The translations under genes and the position numbers were made by a program. From assembly GCA_035571515.1 (NCBI GenBank), contig DATNCQ010000052.1, forward strand, positions 1 to 64,000: a stretch of 64,000 nucleotides of DNA, in the 5' to 3' direction. The DNA is from Gp6-AA40 sp035571515. GTDB taxonomy: Bacteria > Acidobacteriota > Vicinamibacteria > Vicinamibacterales > UBA2999. This document shows positions 53,185 through 61,690 of the stretch, piece by piece; the first letter of the stretch is position 1, and every line of letters starts with the position of its first letter. A model generated the notes under the pieces. It was not told the DNA's origin and searched no databases. It was given only the letters and a program-made list of their open reading frames with translations.

Positions 53185-54084
53185 ATGGCACAACCTCGCG
53201 AACGCGGACCCTATTCAGCAATCGCCGACCGCCCGCCGCTGCCGCCGCTGCCCGGCGGCAACCGCATCATCTTCTGGACCATCGTCAACGTGGAGGTGTG
53301 GGACATCACGCGGCCGATGCCGCGCATGCTCCTCATGCCGCCGCAGGGACAGGTCCGGTTCCCGGACGTCGGCAACTGGGCATGGCACGAGTACGGGAAC
53401 CGCGTCGGCTTCTGGCGCTTCTACGAGCTGTTCGAGCGGCTCGGCATCAAGCCGTCGCTCTCGATCAACGGCCGCGTCTGCATCGACTACCCGCGCATCG
53501 CGGAGGCCACCGCGAAAGCGGGATGGGAGATGGTCGGCCACAGCTACGACCAGCAGCCGATACACGTCGAGCACGAGCCCGAGGAGATGATCCAGAAGAC
53601 GCTGGACATCCTGCAGAAGCACACGGGCCAACGGCCGATCGGCTGGCTCAGCCCCGGCTTCGGCCAGACGTTCCAGTCGTCCGACTACCTCGCCGCCGCG
53701 GGCCTCAAGTACACCTGCGAATACCCGTACGACGACGAGCCGACGCGCCTGTCGACCAAGGCCGGCCCGCTCGTCACGCTGCCCTACCCGATCGAGTGCC
53801 AGGACGTGACGACGCTCGCGGTGCAGACGCAGGAGGCGCCGTACTTCGCCCGCAAGTGCATCGACTGCTTCGATCAGCTGTACAAGGAAAGCGAGAAGCG
53901 GCCGAAGGTCTTCTCGATCGCCATCCATCCGTATGCGGCGGGCCAGCCGCACGCGTTCAAGTACCTCGAGCAGATCTACGACCACGTCTTGAAGCAGAAG
54001 GGCGTGCTCGTCTGGAACGGGCGTGAGATGTACGAGCAGTGGTACGCGAAGAACCCCGAGAAGTTCGCCGGCCCCATGAAATGA
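53185..54084 (+). CDS. Polysaccharide deacetylase-family protein (PuuE allantoinase-like)
   Basis: A 299-residue protein of the NodB-fold deacetylase family, nearest in layout to PuuE-type allantoinases and related carbohydrate esterase 4-like enzymes: IIFWTIVNVEVWDI, WAWHEYGNRVGFWRFYELF, KPSLSINGRVCIDYPRIAE, GWEMVGHSYDQQP and GWLSPGFGQTFQSSDYLAAA. Metal ligands (Asp/His of the NodB motif) are hard to assign by eye. The ATG at 53185 is chosen as the start of the conserved region; there is no clear Shine-Dalgarno. A terminator-like hairpin ends 10 bases upstream. It overlaps the next gene (ATGA). Confidence 0.8.
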   Translation: MAQPRERGPYSAIADRPPLPPLPGGNRIIFWTIVNVEVWDITRPMPRMLLMPPQGQVRFPDVGNWAWHEYGNRVGFWRFYELFERLGIKPSLSINGRVCIDYPRIAEATAKAGWEMVGHSYDQQPIHVEHEPEEMIQKTLDILQKHTGQRPIGWLSPGFGQTFQSSDYLAAAGLKYTCEYPYDDEPTRLSTKAGPLVTLPYPIECQDVTTLAVQTQEAPYFARKCIDCFDQLYKESEKRPKVFSIAIHPYAAGQPHAFKYLEQIYDHVLKQKGVLVWNGREMYEQWYAKNPEKFAGPMK

Positions 54085-55118
54085 ACTTTCGGGTCGGCAT
54101 CACGCGGGACACGCTCCGCGCCGACGGCACCTCCATCTTCGACCCGCACGCGCTGCAGATCTTCGACGCCGCGAAGCTGCCGTGGGAGTTCATCCCGGAC
54201 GACGTCAAGGAGCTGACCGCGGCGCACGGCGCGCAGTACGACGCGCTGTGCGTGCTCAATCCGAAGGTGCCCGCCGCCGTGGTGTCCGGCCCCGACAGCC
54301 GGGTCCGCATCGTCGCGCGCATGGGCGTCGGCTACGACAGCGTCGACGTCAAGGCGTGCACGGGCAACGGCGTCATCCTCACCAACACCCCTGACGGCGT
54401 GCGCCGGCCGGTCGCGACGAGCATCCTCGCCCTCATCCTCGCGCTGTCGCACAAGGTCGCCACCAAAGACTCGCTGGCGCGCAGCGGGCGCTGGAGCGAG
54501 ACGACCAGCCACATGGGGGTGGGGCTCACCGGCCGCACGGTCGGATCGATCGGCGTCGGCAACATCGGCAGCGAGCTGTTCCGCCTCCTCGCGCCGCTCG
54601 AGATGGTGCACCTCGCGTACGATCCGTACGCGAAGGCGGAGGACGCGGCACGGCTGCGCGTGCGGCTCACGGACAAGGAGACGGTCTTCCGCGAGGCGGA
54701 TTTCGTCTGCGTGAACACGCCGCTGACGCCCGAGACGCGCGGCTTCATCGGCGCGCGCGAGTTCGCGCTGATGAAGCCGACGGCCTACTTCATCAACACC
54801 GCGCGCGGCCCCATCGTCGACGAGCAGGCGCTCTACGCCGCGCTCGCCGCACGGCGCCTGGCCGGCGCCGCGCTCGACGTCTTCGAGGTCGAGCCCGTCG
54901 GCCGGGACAACCCGCTGCTGGCGCTCGACAACGTCATCGTCACGCCGCACTCGATCTGCTGGACGGACGAGTTCTTCCGGAACAACGCCGAGAGCGCGTT
55001 CCGCTCGGTCGTCGCGGTCGCGAACGGGAAAACCCCTGCATTTGTCGTCAATCGCGACGTGCTGCAGCACCCGCACCTGCGCGCGCGGTTGCTTGACCGA
55101 GAAGGGGAGCGCCCATAA
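54081..55118 (+). CDS. D-isomer 2-hydroxyacid dehydrogenase
   Basis: A 345-residue NAD(P)-dependent enzyme. Dinucleotide motif VGSIGVGNIGSELFRLL (about residue 155), catalytic Arg in NTARGPIVDE, Glu in DVFEVEP and His in VIVTPHSICWTDEFF are all present. These enzymes interconvert 2-oxo and 2-hydroxy acids. The start (ATG at 54081) overlaps the deacetylase stop by ATGA; an earlier frame start within that gene is not credible. It is followed 60 bp later by an MFS gene; together the three genes look like uptake and turnover of one organic compound. Confidence 0.93.
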   Translation: MNFRVGITRDTLRADGTSIFDPHALQIFDAAKLPWEFIPDDVKELTAAHGAQYDALCVLNPKVPAAVVSGPDSRVRIVARMGVGYDSVDVKACTGNGVILTNTPDGVRRPVATSILALILALSHKVATKDSLARSGRWSETTSHMGVGLTGRTVGSIGVGNIGSELFRLLAPLEMVHLAYDPYAKAEDAARLRVRLTDKETVFREADFVCVNTPLTPETRGFIGAREFALMKPTAYFINTARGPIVDEQALYAALAARRLAGAALDVFEVEPVGRDNPLLALDNVIVTPHSICWTDEFFRNNAESAFRSVVAVANGKTPAFVVNRDVLQHPHLRARLLDREGERP

Positions 55119-55178
55119 AATGGGCCTACTTTTCCGCACAATTCAGCGCGTTAACACCTTTCCGGGGGTCCGACAGCT

Positions 55179-56495
55179 ATGGCGGTGACCGTACCTGCGA
55201 CGCACACACAACCGATCCGCACCAAGACACCGCTGACGACGAACCAGAAGAAAGGGTTCATCGCCGCCTATGCCGGGTGGACGCTCGATGGCATGGATGC
55301 GTTCATCTACGGGCTCGTGCTCGTCCCGGCGCTGCGCGAATTGCTGCCGGCGTCCGGTATCGAAGCCACGACCGCGAACATCGGCGTCTGGGGGAGCTTC
55401 CTGTTTGCGATGTTCCTCGCCGGGTGGGGTCTCTCGATGTTCTGGGGGATGATCGGCGACCGCATCGGCCGCGTGCGGGCGCTGGCCCTGACGATTATCG
55501 CCTACTCCGTGTTTACGCTGATGTGCGGGCTCGTCACCAACATCTGGCAGCTGGCGATCCTCCGCGTCCTCTGTGGCTTCGGCCTCGGCGGCGAGCAGCC
55601 GGTCGGCTCGACCTTCGTCGCCGAGTCGCTGCCCGAAGATCGCCGCGTGAAGTTTGCCGGCTACCTCCACACGGGCTATTACGTCGGCTTCCTGCTCGCC
55701 TCGATCGCCAACTACACCATCGGGGCGAACTTCGGCTGGCGCTGGATGTTCGCCTTCGGCGGCCTGCCGGCGCTGTTCGTCGGCTGGATCATGTCGAACG
55801 TCAAGGAGTCGCACAAGTTCGAGGAGATGAAGAAGACGAAGAAGCCGTCGATTGCGAAGTCGTTCGGCGCGCTGTTCACCTCGAAGTACAAGAACCGCAC
55901 GATCGTCATGTCGCTCGTCTACCTCGTGTCGATCATCGGCCAGTGGGCGGGCTCCATCTACGTGCCGACCGCGATCACGCAGATAGCGCAGCGCAGCGGC
56001 GCCGCCGCGGCCGATGCCGCGCGCACCGCGTCCTGGGGTGGCGCCGTGCTGGCGATCGGCACCGTGATCGGCTGCCTCCTGGCGCCGATCCTGGCGGAGA
56101 AGTACGGCCGCCGCGTCGCCATGGCGATGTTCATGTCGCTGCTCGCCGTCACGACCGCCGTCGCGTTCGGCTGGGCGTTCTTCATCATGGGACCCAACGC
56201 GCTGGAGATCTTCTTCATCATGACGTTCTTCCTCGGCCTGGCCGGGGCGAACTTCGCGATGTACACCCTGTGGCTGCCGGAACTGTTCGAAACGAGCAGC
56301 CGCGGCAGCGGCATGGGCTTCATCAGCTCGATCGGCCGTTTCGTCGGCGTCGGGATGGTGTTCCTCATCGCCGCGGGCGTGAACCACTTCGGCAACATCG
56401 GCACGCCCATCGCGCTGACGTCGATCGTGCTCTTTGCCGGCCTGTTCCTGCTGCCGTTCACCGTCGAAACCAAGGGCCAGCCATTACCGCGTTGA
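55179..56495 (+). CDS. MFS transporter, aromatic acid:H+ symporter-like
   Basis: A 438-residue inner-membrane protein with 12 predicted helices. The DGMDAFIYGLVLVPALRELL start and the WGMIGDRIGRVRALALT loop after helix 2-3 are typical of sugar- and aromatic-acid-type symporters. C-terminal half has LAEKYGRRVAMAMFM and LWLPELFETSSRGSGMGFISS. It is probably expressed with the two upstream catabolic genes. The gene is followed by paired hairpins of the GGCGGGTCC type. Confidence 0.88.
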   Translation: MAVTVPATHTQPIRTKTPLTTNQKKGFIAAYAGWTLDGMDAFIYGLVLVPALRELLPASGIEATTANIGVWGSFLFAMFLAGWGLSMFWGMIGDRIGRVRALALTIIAYSVFTLMCGLVTNIWQLAILRVLCGFGLGGEQPVGSTFVAESLPEDRRVKFAGYLHTGYYVGFLLASIANYTIGANFGWRWMFAFGGLPALFVGWIMSNVKESHKFEEMKKTKKPSIAKSFGALFTSKYKNRTIVMSLVYLVSIIGQWAGSIYVPTAITQIAQRSGAAAADAARTASWGGAVLAIGTVIGCLLAPILAEKYGRRVAMAMFMSLLAVTTAVAFGWAFFIMGPNALEIFFIMTFFLGLAGANFAMYTLWLPELFETSSRGSGMGFISSIGRFVGVGMVFLIAAGVNHFGNIGTPIALTSIVLFAGLFLLPFTVETKGQPLPR

Positions 56496-56508
56496 GGCTG
56501 GCGCATCC

Positions 56509-56567
56509 GGTGGGTCCGGGAGGACCCGCCCTACCCGCATAATCCGGCGGGTCCACGCGGACCCGCC
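56509..56567. repeat. Two GGCGGGTCC-type hairpins
   Basis: First hairpin: GGTGGGTCC-GGGA-GGACCCGCC (56509-56530), with one G-T pair. Second: GGCGGGTCC-ACGC-GGACCCGCC (56546-56567), a perfect 9-bp stem. They lie between the MFS stop and the start of the double-MBL gene 12 bases after the second. Confidence 0.8.
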
Positions 56568-56578
56568 CTCCAATTCAT

Positions 56579-58561
56579 ATGAAACGAACACTTGTTCTCG
56601 CACTCGTCGTTGCCGGGATCAGCGTCGGTCTCGTCGCGCAGGGTGGTGGCGGACGCGGCGGTGGCCGCGGTCAAGGTGGTCAGCAGCCGGCCGCCGCGCA
56701 ACAGCAAGCCGCGCCGGCGGGAATGGAAATCAGCTACGCCTATCGCGTCACCCACGCGCGCGATGCGGAGTTCCAGAAGTCCCTCGAGGGCTTCAAGCTC
56801 TTCGACGACCTCTACCACGTCGGCGTCGGCACGGTCTCCACGTGGCTGATTCCGACGACCGCCGGGCTCATCATGATCGACAGCTCGCAGGAGCCGTACG
56901 TCGATCACGTCCTCGACAACATCCGCAACCTGGGATTCGACCCGAAGGACGTCAAGTACGTGCTGATGGTGCACGGCCACCTCGATCACTTCGGTGGCGC
57001 GGCGCGCATCAAGCAGCTCTCCGGCGCCCGCATCGCGTTGAGCGAGGCCGACTGGAAGATGGTCGATGAGGTGGCCCAGGGCTATCGAGACAAACCGCAG
57101 ACGGCGCCGCCGTTCAACGTCGCCGTTCAGCGCGGACCGAATGACCTCGTCATCAAGGACGGCGAGGTGATCACGCTCGGCAAGACGTCGATCAAGGCCT
57201 ACCTCACCCCCGGCCACACACCGGGCAGCGTCTCGTTTGAATTCACGGTCCACGAGGCCGGCAAGGCGTACAAGGCGTTCCTGTTCGGCGGTCCCGAGCC
57301 GCGCGACGGCGTCGAGGGCGGCAAGAAGTTCCAGGCGAGCGTCGCCCGCGTGGCGCAGCTCGAGCCCGACGTGCAGGTCGGCCTGTTGATTCACAGCTAT
57401 CTCGCGATGTCGACATACCCCAACGGCGGCACGTTCGAGCGGATGGTCAGGCTCCAGTCGCGCAAGCCCGGCGAGCCGAATCCGTTCGTCGATCCGGCGT
57501 CGTGGCAGCAGTGGCTCGTGAAGCTGAAGCAGGTCGCGGACACGTACATTGCCGACGAGACCGCGAAGGCCGGCGCGCCCACCGCGCAGGCGGCTCCCCG
57601 GCCGGCGGCGCCCGCACGGCCGCCGATCTACCCGACGAAACAGCAGTTCGAGGCGTCGGCCGAGGCGCAGCGGCTCGTCGCCGCCGCGAAGCAGCTCGCG
57701 CGCGACGACCTCACCGCCGAGTTCGAGAACACCTGCTCGTTCACCGGTCCCGAGCGCGCCGCGCTCAGGCGCGAACGGCTCGGCCTGCCGCCGCTGAAGG
57801 ACTACACCGTCGAGCCGACGAAGATCTTCGACAACGTCTGGTTCATGGGGCTCGCCTCGCAGGGCGCGTTCGTCATCACGACGACCCAGGGGCTGATTCT
57901 CATCGACACGCTGAACAGCACCGAGGAGGCGCGCGACATCCTGGTGCCGAGCATGCGGAAGGTCGGCCTCGATCCCGCGCAGATCAAGTACATCGTGCTG
58001 TCGCACGGCCATCCCGGGCAGACGGACCACACGGGCGGCGCCAACTACCTGCAGCGCACGTATCACCCGCGCGTGATGATGGCGAAGGAAGACTGGGACG
58101 CGACGCTGCCCGCGCAGAAGCCGGAGCGGCCGCTCGCGCAGCGCGACGTCGACATCAAGCACGGCGACACGCTGACGCTCGGCGACGAGATGCTCACCTT
58201 CACGAACCTGTTCGGCCACACGCCGGGCACGCTCGGCATCTTCATCCCCGTGAAGTGGCATGGCGAGCCGCACGTCGTCCTGCTGCACGGCGGCGGGCTC
58301 CAGCACCCGAACCGCGGGTCGCTGAGCCGCTTGGAGACCGTGATCAGGGATTACGCGCTCAGGCTGGGCGCCGACGGGATCCTCAACGCGCATCCGGGCA
58401 TCTACCAGGACACGCTGGCGGACATGGAGACGATCCGGAAGAACCCGGGCGGGGCGAACCCGCTGCTCTACGGCAAGGAGCGCGGCGCGCGCTACTGGGA
58501 GATCATGGACGACTGCGCGACCGCGCGCGTGATCGCATTGGAACAGGCAGGGACGAAATGA
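56579..58561 (+). CDS. Secreted double metallo-beta-lactamase-fold protein
   Basis: A 660-residue protein: signal peptide (MKRTLVLALVVAGISVGLVAQ), a Gly/Gln/Ala-rich linker (22-48), then two MBL folds in one chain. Domain 1 (about 55-280) has the zinc motif VHGHLDHFGG and LTPGHTPGS. Domain 2 (about 420-600) has SHGHPGQTDHTGG in place of HxHxDH, so three residues are inserted before the Asp-His, and LFGHTPGT. A Pro/Ala linker lies between them. An old internal duplication with divergence of the second site is likely. The following gene overlaps by ATGA. Confidence 0.85.
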   Translation: MKRTLVLALVVAGISVGLVAQGGGGRGGGRGQGGQQPAAAQQQAAPAGMEISYAYRVTHARDAEFQKSLEGFKLFDDLYHVGVGTVSTWLIPTTAGLIMIDSSQEPYVDHVLDNIRNLGFDPKDVKYVLMVHGHLDHFGGAARIKQLSGARIALSEADWKMVDEVAQGYRDKPQTAPPFNVAVQRGPNDLVIKDGEVITLGKTSIKAYLTPGHTPGSVSFEFTVHEAGKAYKAFLFGGPEPRDGVEGGKKFQASVARVAQLEPDVQVGLLIHSYLAMSTYPNGGTFERMVRLQSRKPGEPNPFVDPASWQQWLVKLKQVADTYIADETAKAGAPTAQAAPRPAAPARPPIYPTKQQFEASAEAQRLVAAAKQLARDDLTAEFENTCSFTGPERAALRRERLGLPPLKDYTVEPTKIFDNVWFMGLASQGAFVITTTQGLILIDTLNSTEEARDILVPSMRKVGLDPAQIKYIVLSHGHPGQTDHTGGANYLQRTYHPRVMMAKEDWDATLPAQKPERPLAQRDVDIKHGDTLTLGDEMLTFTNLFGHTPGTLGIFIPVKWHGEPHVVLLHGGGLQHPNRGSLSRLETVIRDYALRLGADGILNAHPGIYQDTLADMETIRKNPGGANPLLYGKERGARYWEIMDDCATARVIALEQAGTK

Positions 58562-59244
58562 AACCGGCGCTGATGTTCGCGGCGGCGTTGATCGCGGTCA
58601 CCGTGCGGGCGCCGGCGGCGCGCGCGCAGGGACTGCCGAATGTCATCGAGGGCTTCTTCCCGACCCAGCTGGCGGCGGGGCAGACCAACGTGCTGCACCT
58701 CGGCGTTCCGGGGCGCGGCGACGTCACCGGCGTGGAAATCAACCCGTCGGCGGGCATCACGGTGAAGGACATCAAGCGCGGCGACGTCAGGGAAGGGTCG
58801 CTGTTCTGGGAGGTCACGGTCGACGTCGCCGGCGACGCCGCTCCGGGCAACCGGACGATCGTCGCCGTCAATCAGAATGGCCGGACGGCGCCGCGTCCGA
58901 TTGCCGTCTATGCGCACGTGCCGAAGATCTCGGACGTGAAGATCGTCTCGGCGCAGGTCAGCCAGCCGACGGTGCAGCTGCAGTTCGCGATGAGCGAGAC
59001 GCCGAACGACATCGGCGCGGCGCCGATGGTGTGGTTCTTCCTCGGGTGCGGCGGCGAGCCCGAATCGGGGGTCGTGAAGGGGAAGGCTGCCAACGGCGTC
59101 GTCACCGCGGCGATTCCGAACCCGCGCACGCAGATGAAGCCGTTCGCGCCGCCGCCCAGCGCGCGCTGCGATCTCGAGATCCGCGCGAGCGACTCGAAGA
59201 TGGCGGACAGCAACACGCTGAAGACGACGGTCGATTTCAGGTAG
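58558..59244 (+). CDS. Secreted protein of unknown function
   Basis: A 228-residue protein with signal peptide MKPALMFAAALIAVTVRAPAARA. The mature part is strand-rich with an Ig- or quinoprotein-like rhythm (GVEINPSAGITVKDIKRGD, VAGDAAPGNRTIVAVNQNG). Two Cys (LGCGGEP, ARCDLEI) may form a disulfide. I do not recognise a family. The ATG at 58558 overlaps the MBL stop (ATGA), so it is translationally coupled to that enzyme and may bind to or help it. Confidence 0.7.
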   Translation: MKPALMFAAALIAVTVRAPAARAQGLPNVIEGFFPTQLAAGQTNVLHLGVPGRGDVTGVEINPSAGITVKDIKRGDVREGSLFWEVTVDVAGDAAPGNRTIVAVNQNGRTAPRPIAVYAHVPKISDVKIVSAQVSQPTVQLQFAMSETPNDIGAAPMVWFFLGCGGEPESGVVKGKAANGVVTAAIPNPRTQMKPFAPPPSARCDLEIRASDSKMADSNTLKTTVDFR

Positions 59245-59266
59245 GCACCCGGCAGGAGACGCAATC

Positions 59267-59998
59267 ATGTCCGTTCGCAAAACGCTTCTTACATCGGCCC
59301 TGCTGCTGGCCATCTCCGCCCCCGCGTTCGCGCAGGAGGACTACACCGAGTTCGCGAGCAAGGAGGACTTCTTCACGATCACCTTCCCGGGCAAGCCGGT
59401 GGTGACGGACGGGACGTGGCTGACGGAGTACTTCGTCAACCTGCCGTCGAAGGTCTACACCGTCAGCGGCATCAGCGGGAAGCACGTCCTCACCGTTGTC
59501 GACTACACGCCGGTCGAGCGCGTGCTGGTCGAGAAGGCGACCAGGTGCCCCCCGGGTGCGGAGACGTGCATCGGCGTCGGCGATACCGGGTACGGCTACT
59601 GGAAGAACGACGTGCGCGGCGCCGTCACCTACGCGATGGACAGGCTGATCGCCGACAAGGACGTGAAGGTCACGCACCTGATGTTCAACTTCATGGAGAT
59701 GGTAGGCGGCCAGGAGATCCAGTTCACCAACCTGAAGGACCAGTCGCGGACCTTCGCGTCGGCCTACATGCACAAGAACCGGCTGATCATCGCCGAGTCG
59801 ACGGTGCCGAAGGGGTTCCCGCCGCCGACCATCATGCAGCAGTCGATCGGCTGGCTCGGTGACGACGGCCGCGGCATCCGCTATCAGTACCTGTATCTGA
59901 ACGAGCCGGACCACGCGGTGCCGCCGCCGCCGCTGCGCGGCCAGGCGGTGCAGCAGCCGGGTCAGCGTCCCGATCGCATCGATCCCGGCGCTCGATAA
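59267..59998 (+). CDS. Secreted protein of unknown function
   Basis: A 243-residue protein with signal peptide MSVRKTLLTSALLLAISAPAFA. The sequence begins EDYTEFASKEDFFTITFPGKP, then PSKVYTVSGISGKHVLTVVDY, and contains paired Cys (CPPGAETC). It ends with a Pro-, Arg- and Gln-rich tail. The ITFPGKP stretch and the length recall small secreted proteins common in this bacterial group; no function can be given. It is 22 bp after the previous gene on the same strand. Confidence 0.65.
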   Translation: MSVRKTLLTSALLLAISAPAFAQEDYTEFASKEDFFTITFPGKPVVTDGTWLTEYFVNLPSKVYTVSGISGKHVLTVVDYTPVERVLVEKATRCPPGAETCIGVGDTGYGYWKNDVRGAVTYAMDRLIADKDVKVTHLMFNFMEMVGGQEIQFTNLKDQSRTFASAYMHKNRLIIAESTVPKGFPPPTIMQQSIGWLGDDGRGIRYQYLYLNEPDHAVPPPPLRGQAVQQPGQRPDRIDPGAR

Positions 59999-60015
59999 AA
60001 GAAAAGCGTACGTGG

Positions 60016-60060
60016 GGCGGGTTCCGCCGAGCGCCGGTGCCCGGCGAAGGCGGACCCGCC
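60016..60060. repeat. GGCGGGTTCCGCC / GGCGGACCCGCC hairpin between convergent genes
   Basis: The arms 60016-60028 and 60049-60060 pair with one bulge; an inner GCCGG-TGC-CCGGC stem sits between them. It is between the convergent secreted-protein gene and the cytochrome gene, where a two-way terminator would be useful. Confidence 0.65.
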
Positions 60061-60068
60061 GTGTCTGT

Positions 60069-61058
60069 TTACTGCGCCACCCCGCCGCCCTTCGGCATCG
60101 CGTTGCAGCGGTCGGCGGTGAGCGAGCCTGTCGACGCGCCTCCGCTCACTGACACGTCACGATAGACCTTGTGGCAGTTGGCGCACGTATTATTCAGCTT
60201 CTCGGAGAGATCGCTCACCGTCTCCTGGTTGCGCGTCTGCGCGGCCTTCCACAGCTCGTCGGTGAAAGCGACCAGGTCCTTCACCGCCTGCTGATAATCG
60301 GCATTCTGAATGGGCACCGGCCGGCCGTTCTGACATCTGCGTCCGGGCAGCAGCAGCATCGGCGACGTGTCGCGCAGCGCGAGAATCGCCTCGTCAACCG
60401 CCTCCCACCCGTAATACACCGTCTTGCCCCAGAGGACGTAGTCATAGGGGATCGGCATCTTCGGCTTTTCCTTGCCGGGATCGTACAGCTGCGTGTTGAA
60501 GATGATGTTCGCGTTCGGGAAGGTGACGGCGCGCATGAATTGCGCGAGGTTCGCGGTCGCGGTCACCGTCGGCAATCCACTCGTATTCACGGCCGCAGCC
60601 GCGGGCGCGGCCTTGCCCGCCGGCAGCGTGAGCTGCGCCATCGTCGCGGCGGTCAGCTCGGGGCCCGCCGGATACTTGTTGCTCTGCAGGATGTAGGAGG
60701 TCAAGTCGATCGACTGCGCCTCGCTCAACGTCCCCGGCGCCTGCTGCGGCATGGTCGTGCGAATCTTGTCGGCGAGCTCCTTCACGGAGTGGCCGCCGAA
60801 GTCGGTCAGGAAGTCGTCACCGGTCAACGGCGGACCCACGACACCTTCGAGCATCTCGCCGTGGCACGCAACGCACTGGTCGCCGTACAGAGTCTTGCCC
60901 CGGGTTGCCTGCGCGGCCGAATACGACCCGCCGGCCGTCACCTCACGCGCCTGCCCGGCATGTCCGATCATCGACAACCATCCCACGACCGCATACGCAC
61001 TAATCGCCACGGCGAACGCGTAGCGAATCGCTGCCGGGCCCAATCCAATACGGCGCAT
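60069..61058 (-). CDS. Diheme cytochrome c
   Basis: A 329-residue protein with one N-terminal helix (about 12-30), probably an uncleaved anchor or signal. The first haem motif is CVACH in YGDQCVACHGEML (about 61-65). The second is CANCH in LNNTCANCHKVYRDV near residue 292, whose helical surroundings resemble cytochrome c' or a C-terminal CxxCH family. The middle has a Pro/Ala linker (about 145-165). It could take electrons from a neighbouring periplasmic oxidase or dehydrogenase. It is divergent from the cupin gene at 61177. Confidence 0.88.
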   Translation of the reverse strand: MRRIGLGPAAIRYAFAVAISAYAVVGWLSMIGHAGQAREVTAGGSYSAAQATRGKTLYGDQCVACHGEMLEGVVGPPLTGDDFLTDFGGHSVKELADKIRTTMPQQAPGTLSEAQSIDLTSYILQSNKYPAGPELTAATMAQLTLPAGKAAPAAAAVNTSGLPTVTATANLAQFMRAVTFPNANIIFNTQLYDPGKEKPKMPIPYDYVLWGKTVYYGWEAVDEAILALRDTSPMLLLPGRRCQNGRPVPIQNADYQQAVKDLVAFTDELWKAAQTRNQETVSDLSEKLNNTCANCHKVYRDVSVSGGASTGSLTADRCNAMPKGGGVAQ

Positions 61059-61110
61059 CTCTTCGTCCTCCAGAATTCCCTCAGGCAGTATTTACGTTGA
61101 ACGGGCGGTT

Positions 61111-61138
61111 TTGTTCAAAAGCAGGCCGGGATTATATC
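61111..61138 (+). promoter_or_regulatory. Possible promoter of the cupin operon
   Basis: TTGTTC (61111-61116) and TATATC (61133-61138) are 16 nt apart. It lies in the 118-bp divergent region before the cupin gene; support is weak without expression data. Confidence 0.3.
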
Positions 61139-61176
61139 TGCTGTGAGAGCATTGTGTCGACCGAGGAGCCTTGTAC

Positions 61177-61680
61177 ATGCAGACTTTGACACGCGTTTTC
61201 CGTTATGGCGCCGTGACGATGATCGTCGTCGCCGCGGCCCTCGTCACGACCGCCGCGCAGGGACGGCTCAGCGGCCCGGGCACGTTGAAGCTCGAGGACA
61301 TCCCGTGGCCGTCCGCGAACGCGGGTGGCGCGGGCACGTCCGGCGCCAGCGGCATCGAAACCGTCGTACTCAAGGGCGACCCGACCAAGCCGGGCCTCTA
61401 CGTGCTCGCGCTGCGCGCGGGGCCGAACATGACGATCCAGGCGCACTCGCACAAGGACGATCGCGTGGCGACCGTGCTCAAGGGCACGTGGTACTTCGGC
61501 TACGGGCAGGCATTCGACGAGAAGGCGCTCAAGGCGCTGCCGCCGGGCAGCTCGTACACCGAGCCGCCCAACACCGCGCACTTCGCGCGGACCAGGGATC
61601 AGGTGGTCATCGAGATCGTCGGCTACGGCCCGACGTCGACCACGTACGTGAATCCCGCTGATGACCCGACGAAGAAATAG
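61177..61680 (+). CDS. Secreted cupin-domain protein
   Basis: A 167-residue protein with signal sequence (MQTLTRVFRYGAVTMIVVAAALVTTAAQ). The mature part is a cupin: PGLYVLALRAGPNMTIQAHSHKDDRVATVLKG gives the His-rich metal motif (HSHKDDR, two His and Asp), then EPPNTAHFARTRD supplies a further His. The ATG at 61177 follows GAGGAG by 8 bases; a TTG two codons earlier is less likely. The next gene follows 10 bp later. A role as dioxygenase or sugar-binding protein is possible. Confidence 0.8.
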   Translation: MQTLTRVFRYGAVTMIVVAAALVTTAAQGRLSGPGTLKLEDIPWPSANAGGAGTSGASGIETVVLKGDPTKPGLYVLALRAGPNMTIQAHSHKDDRVATVLKGTWYFGYGQAFDEKALKALPPGSSYTEPPNTAHFARTRDQVVIEIVGYGPTSTTYVNPADDPTKK

Positions 61681-61690
61681 AGGAGGTCCC

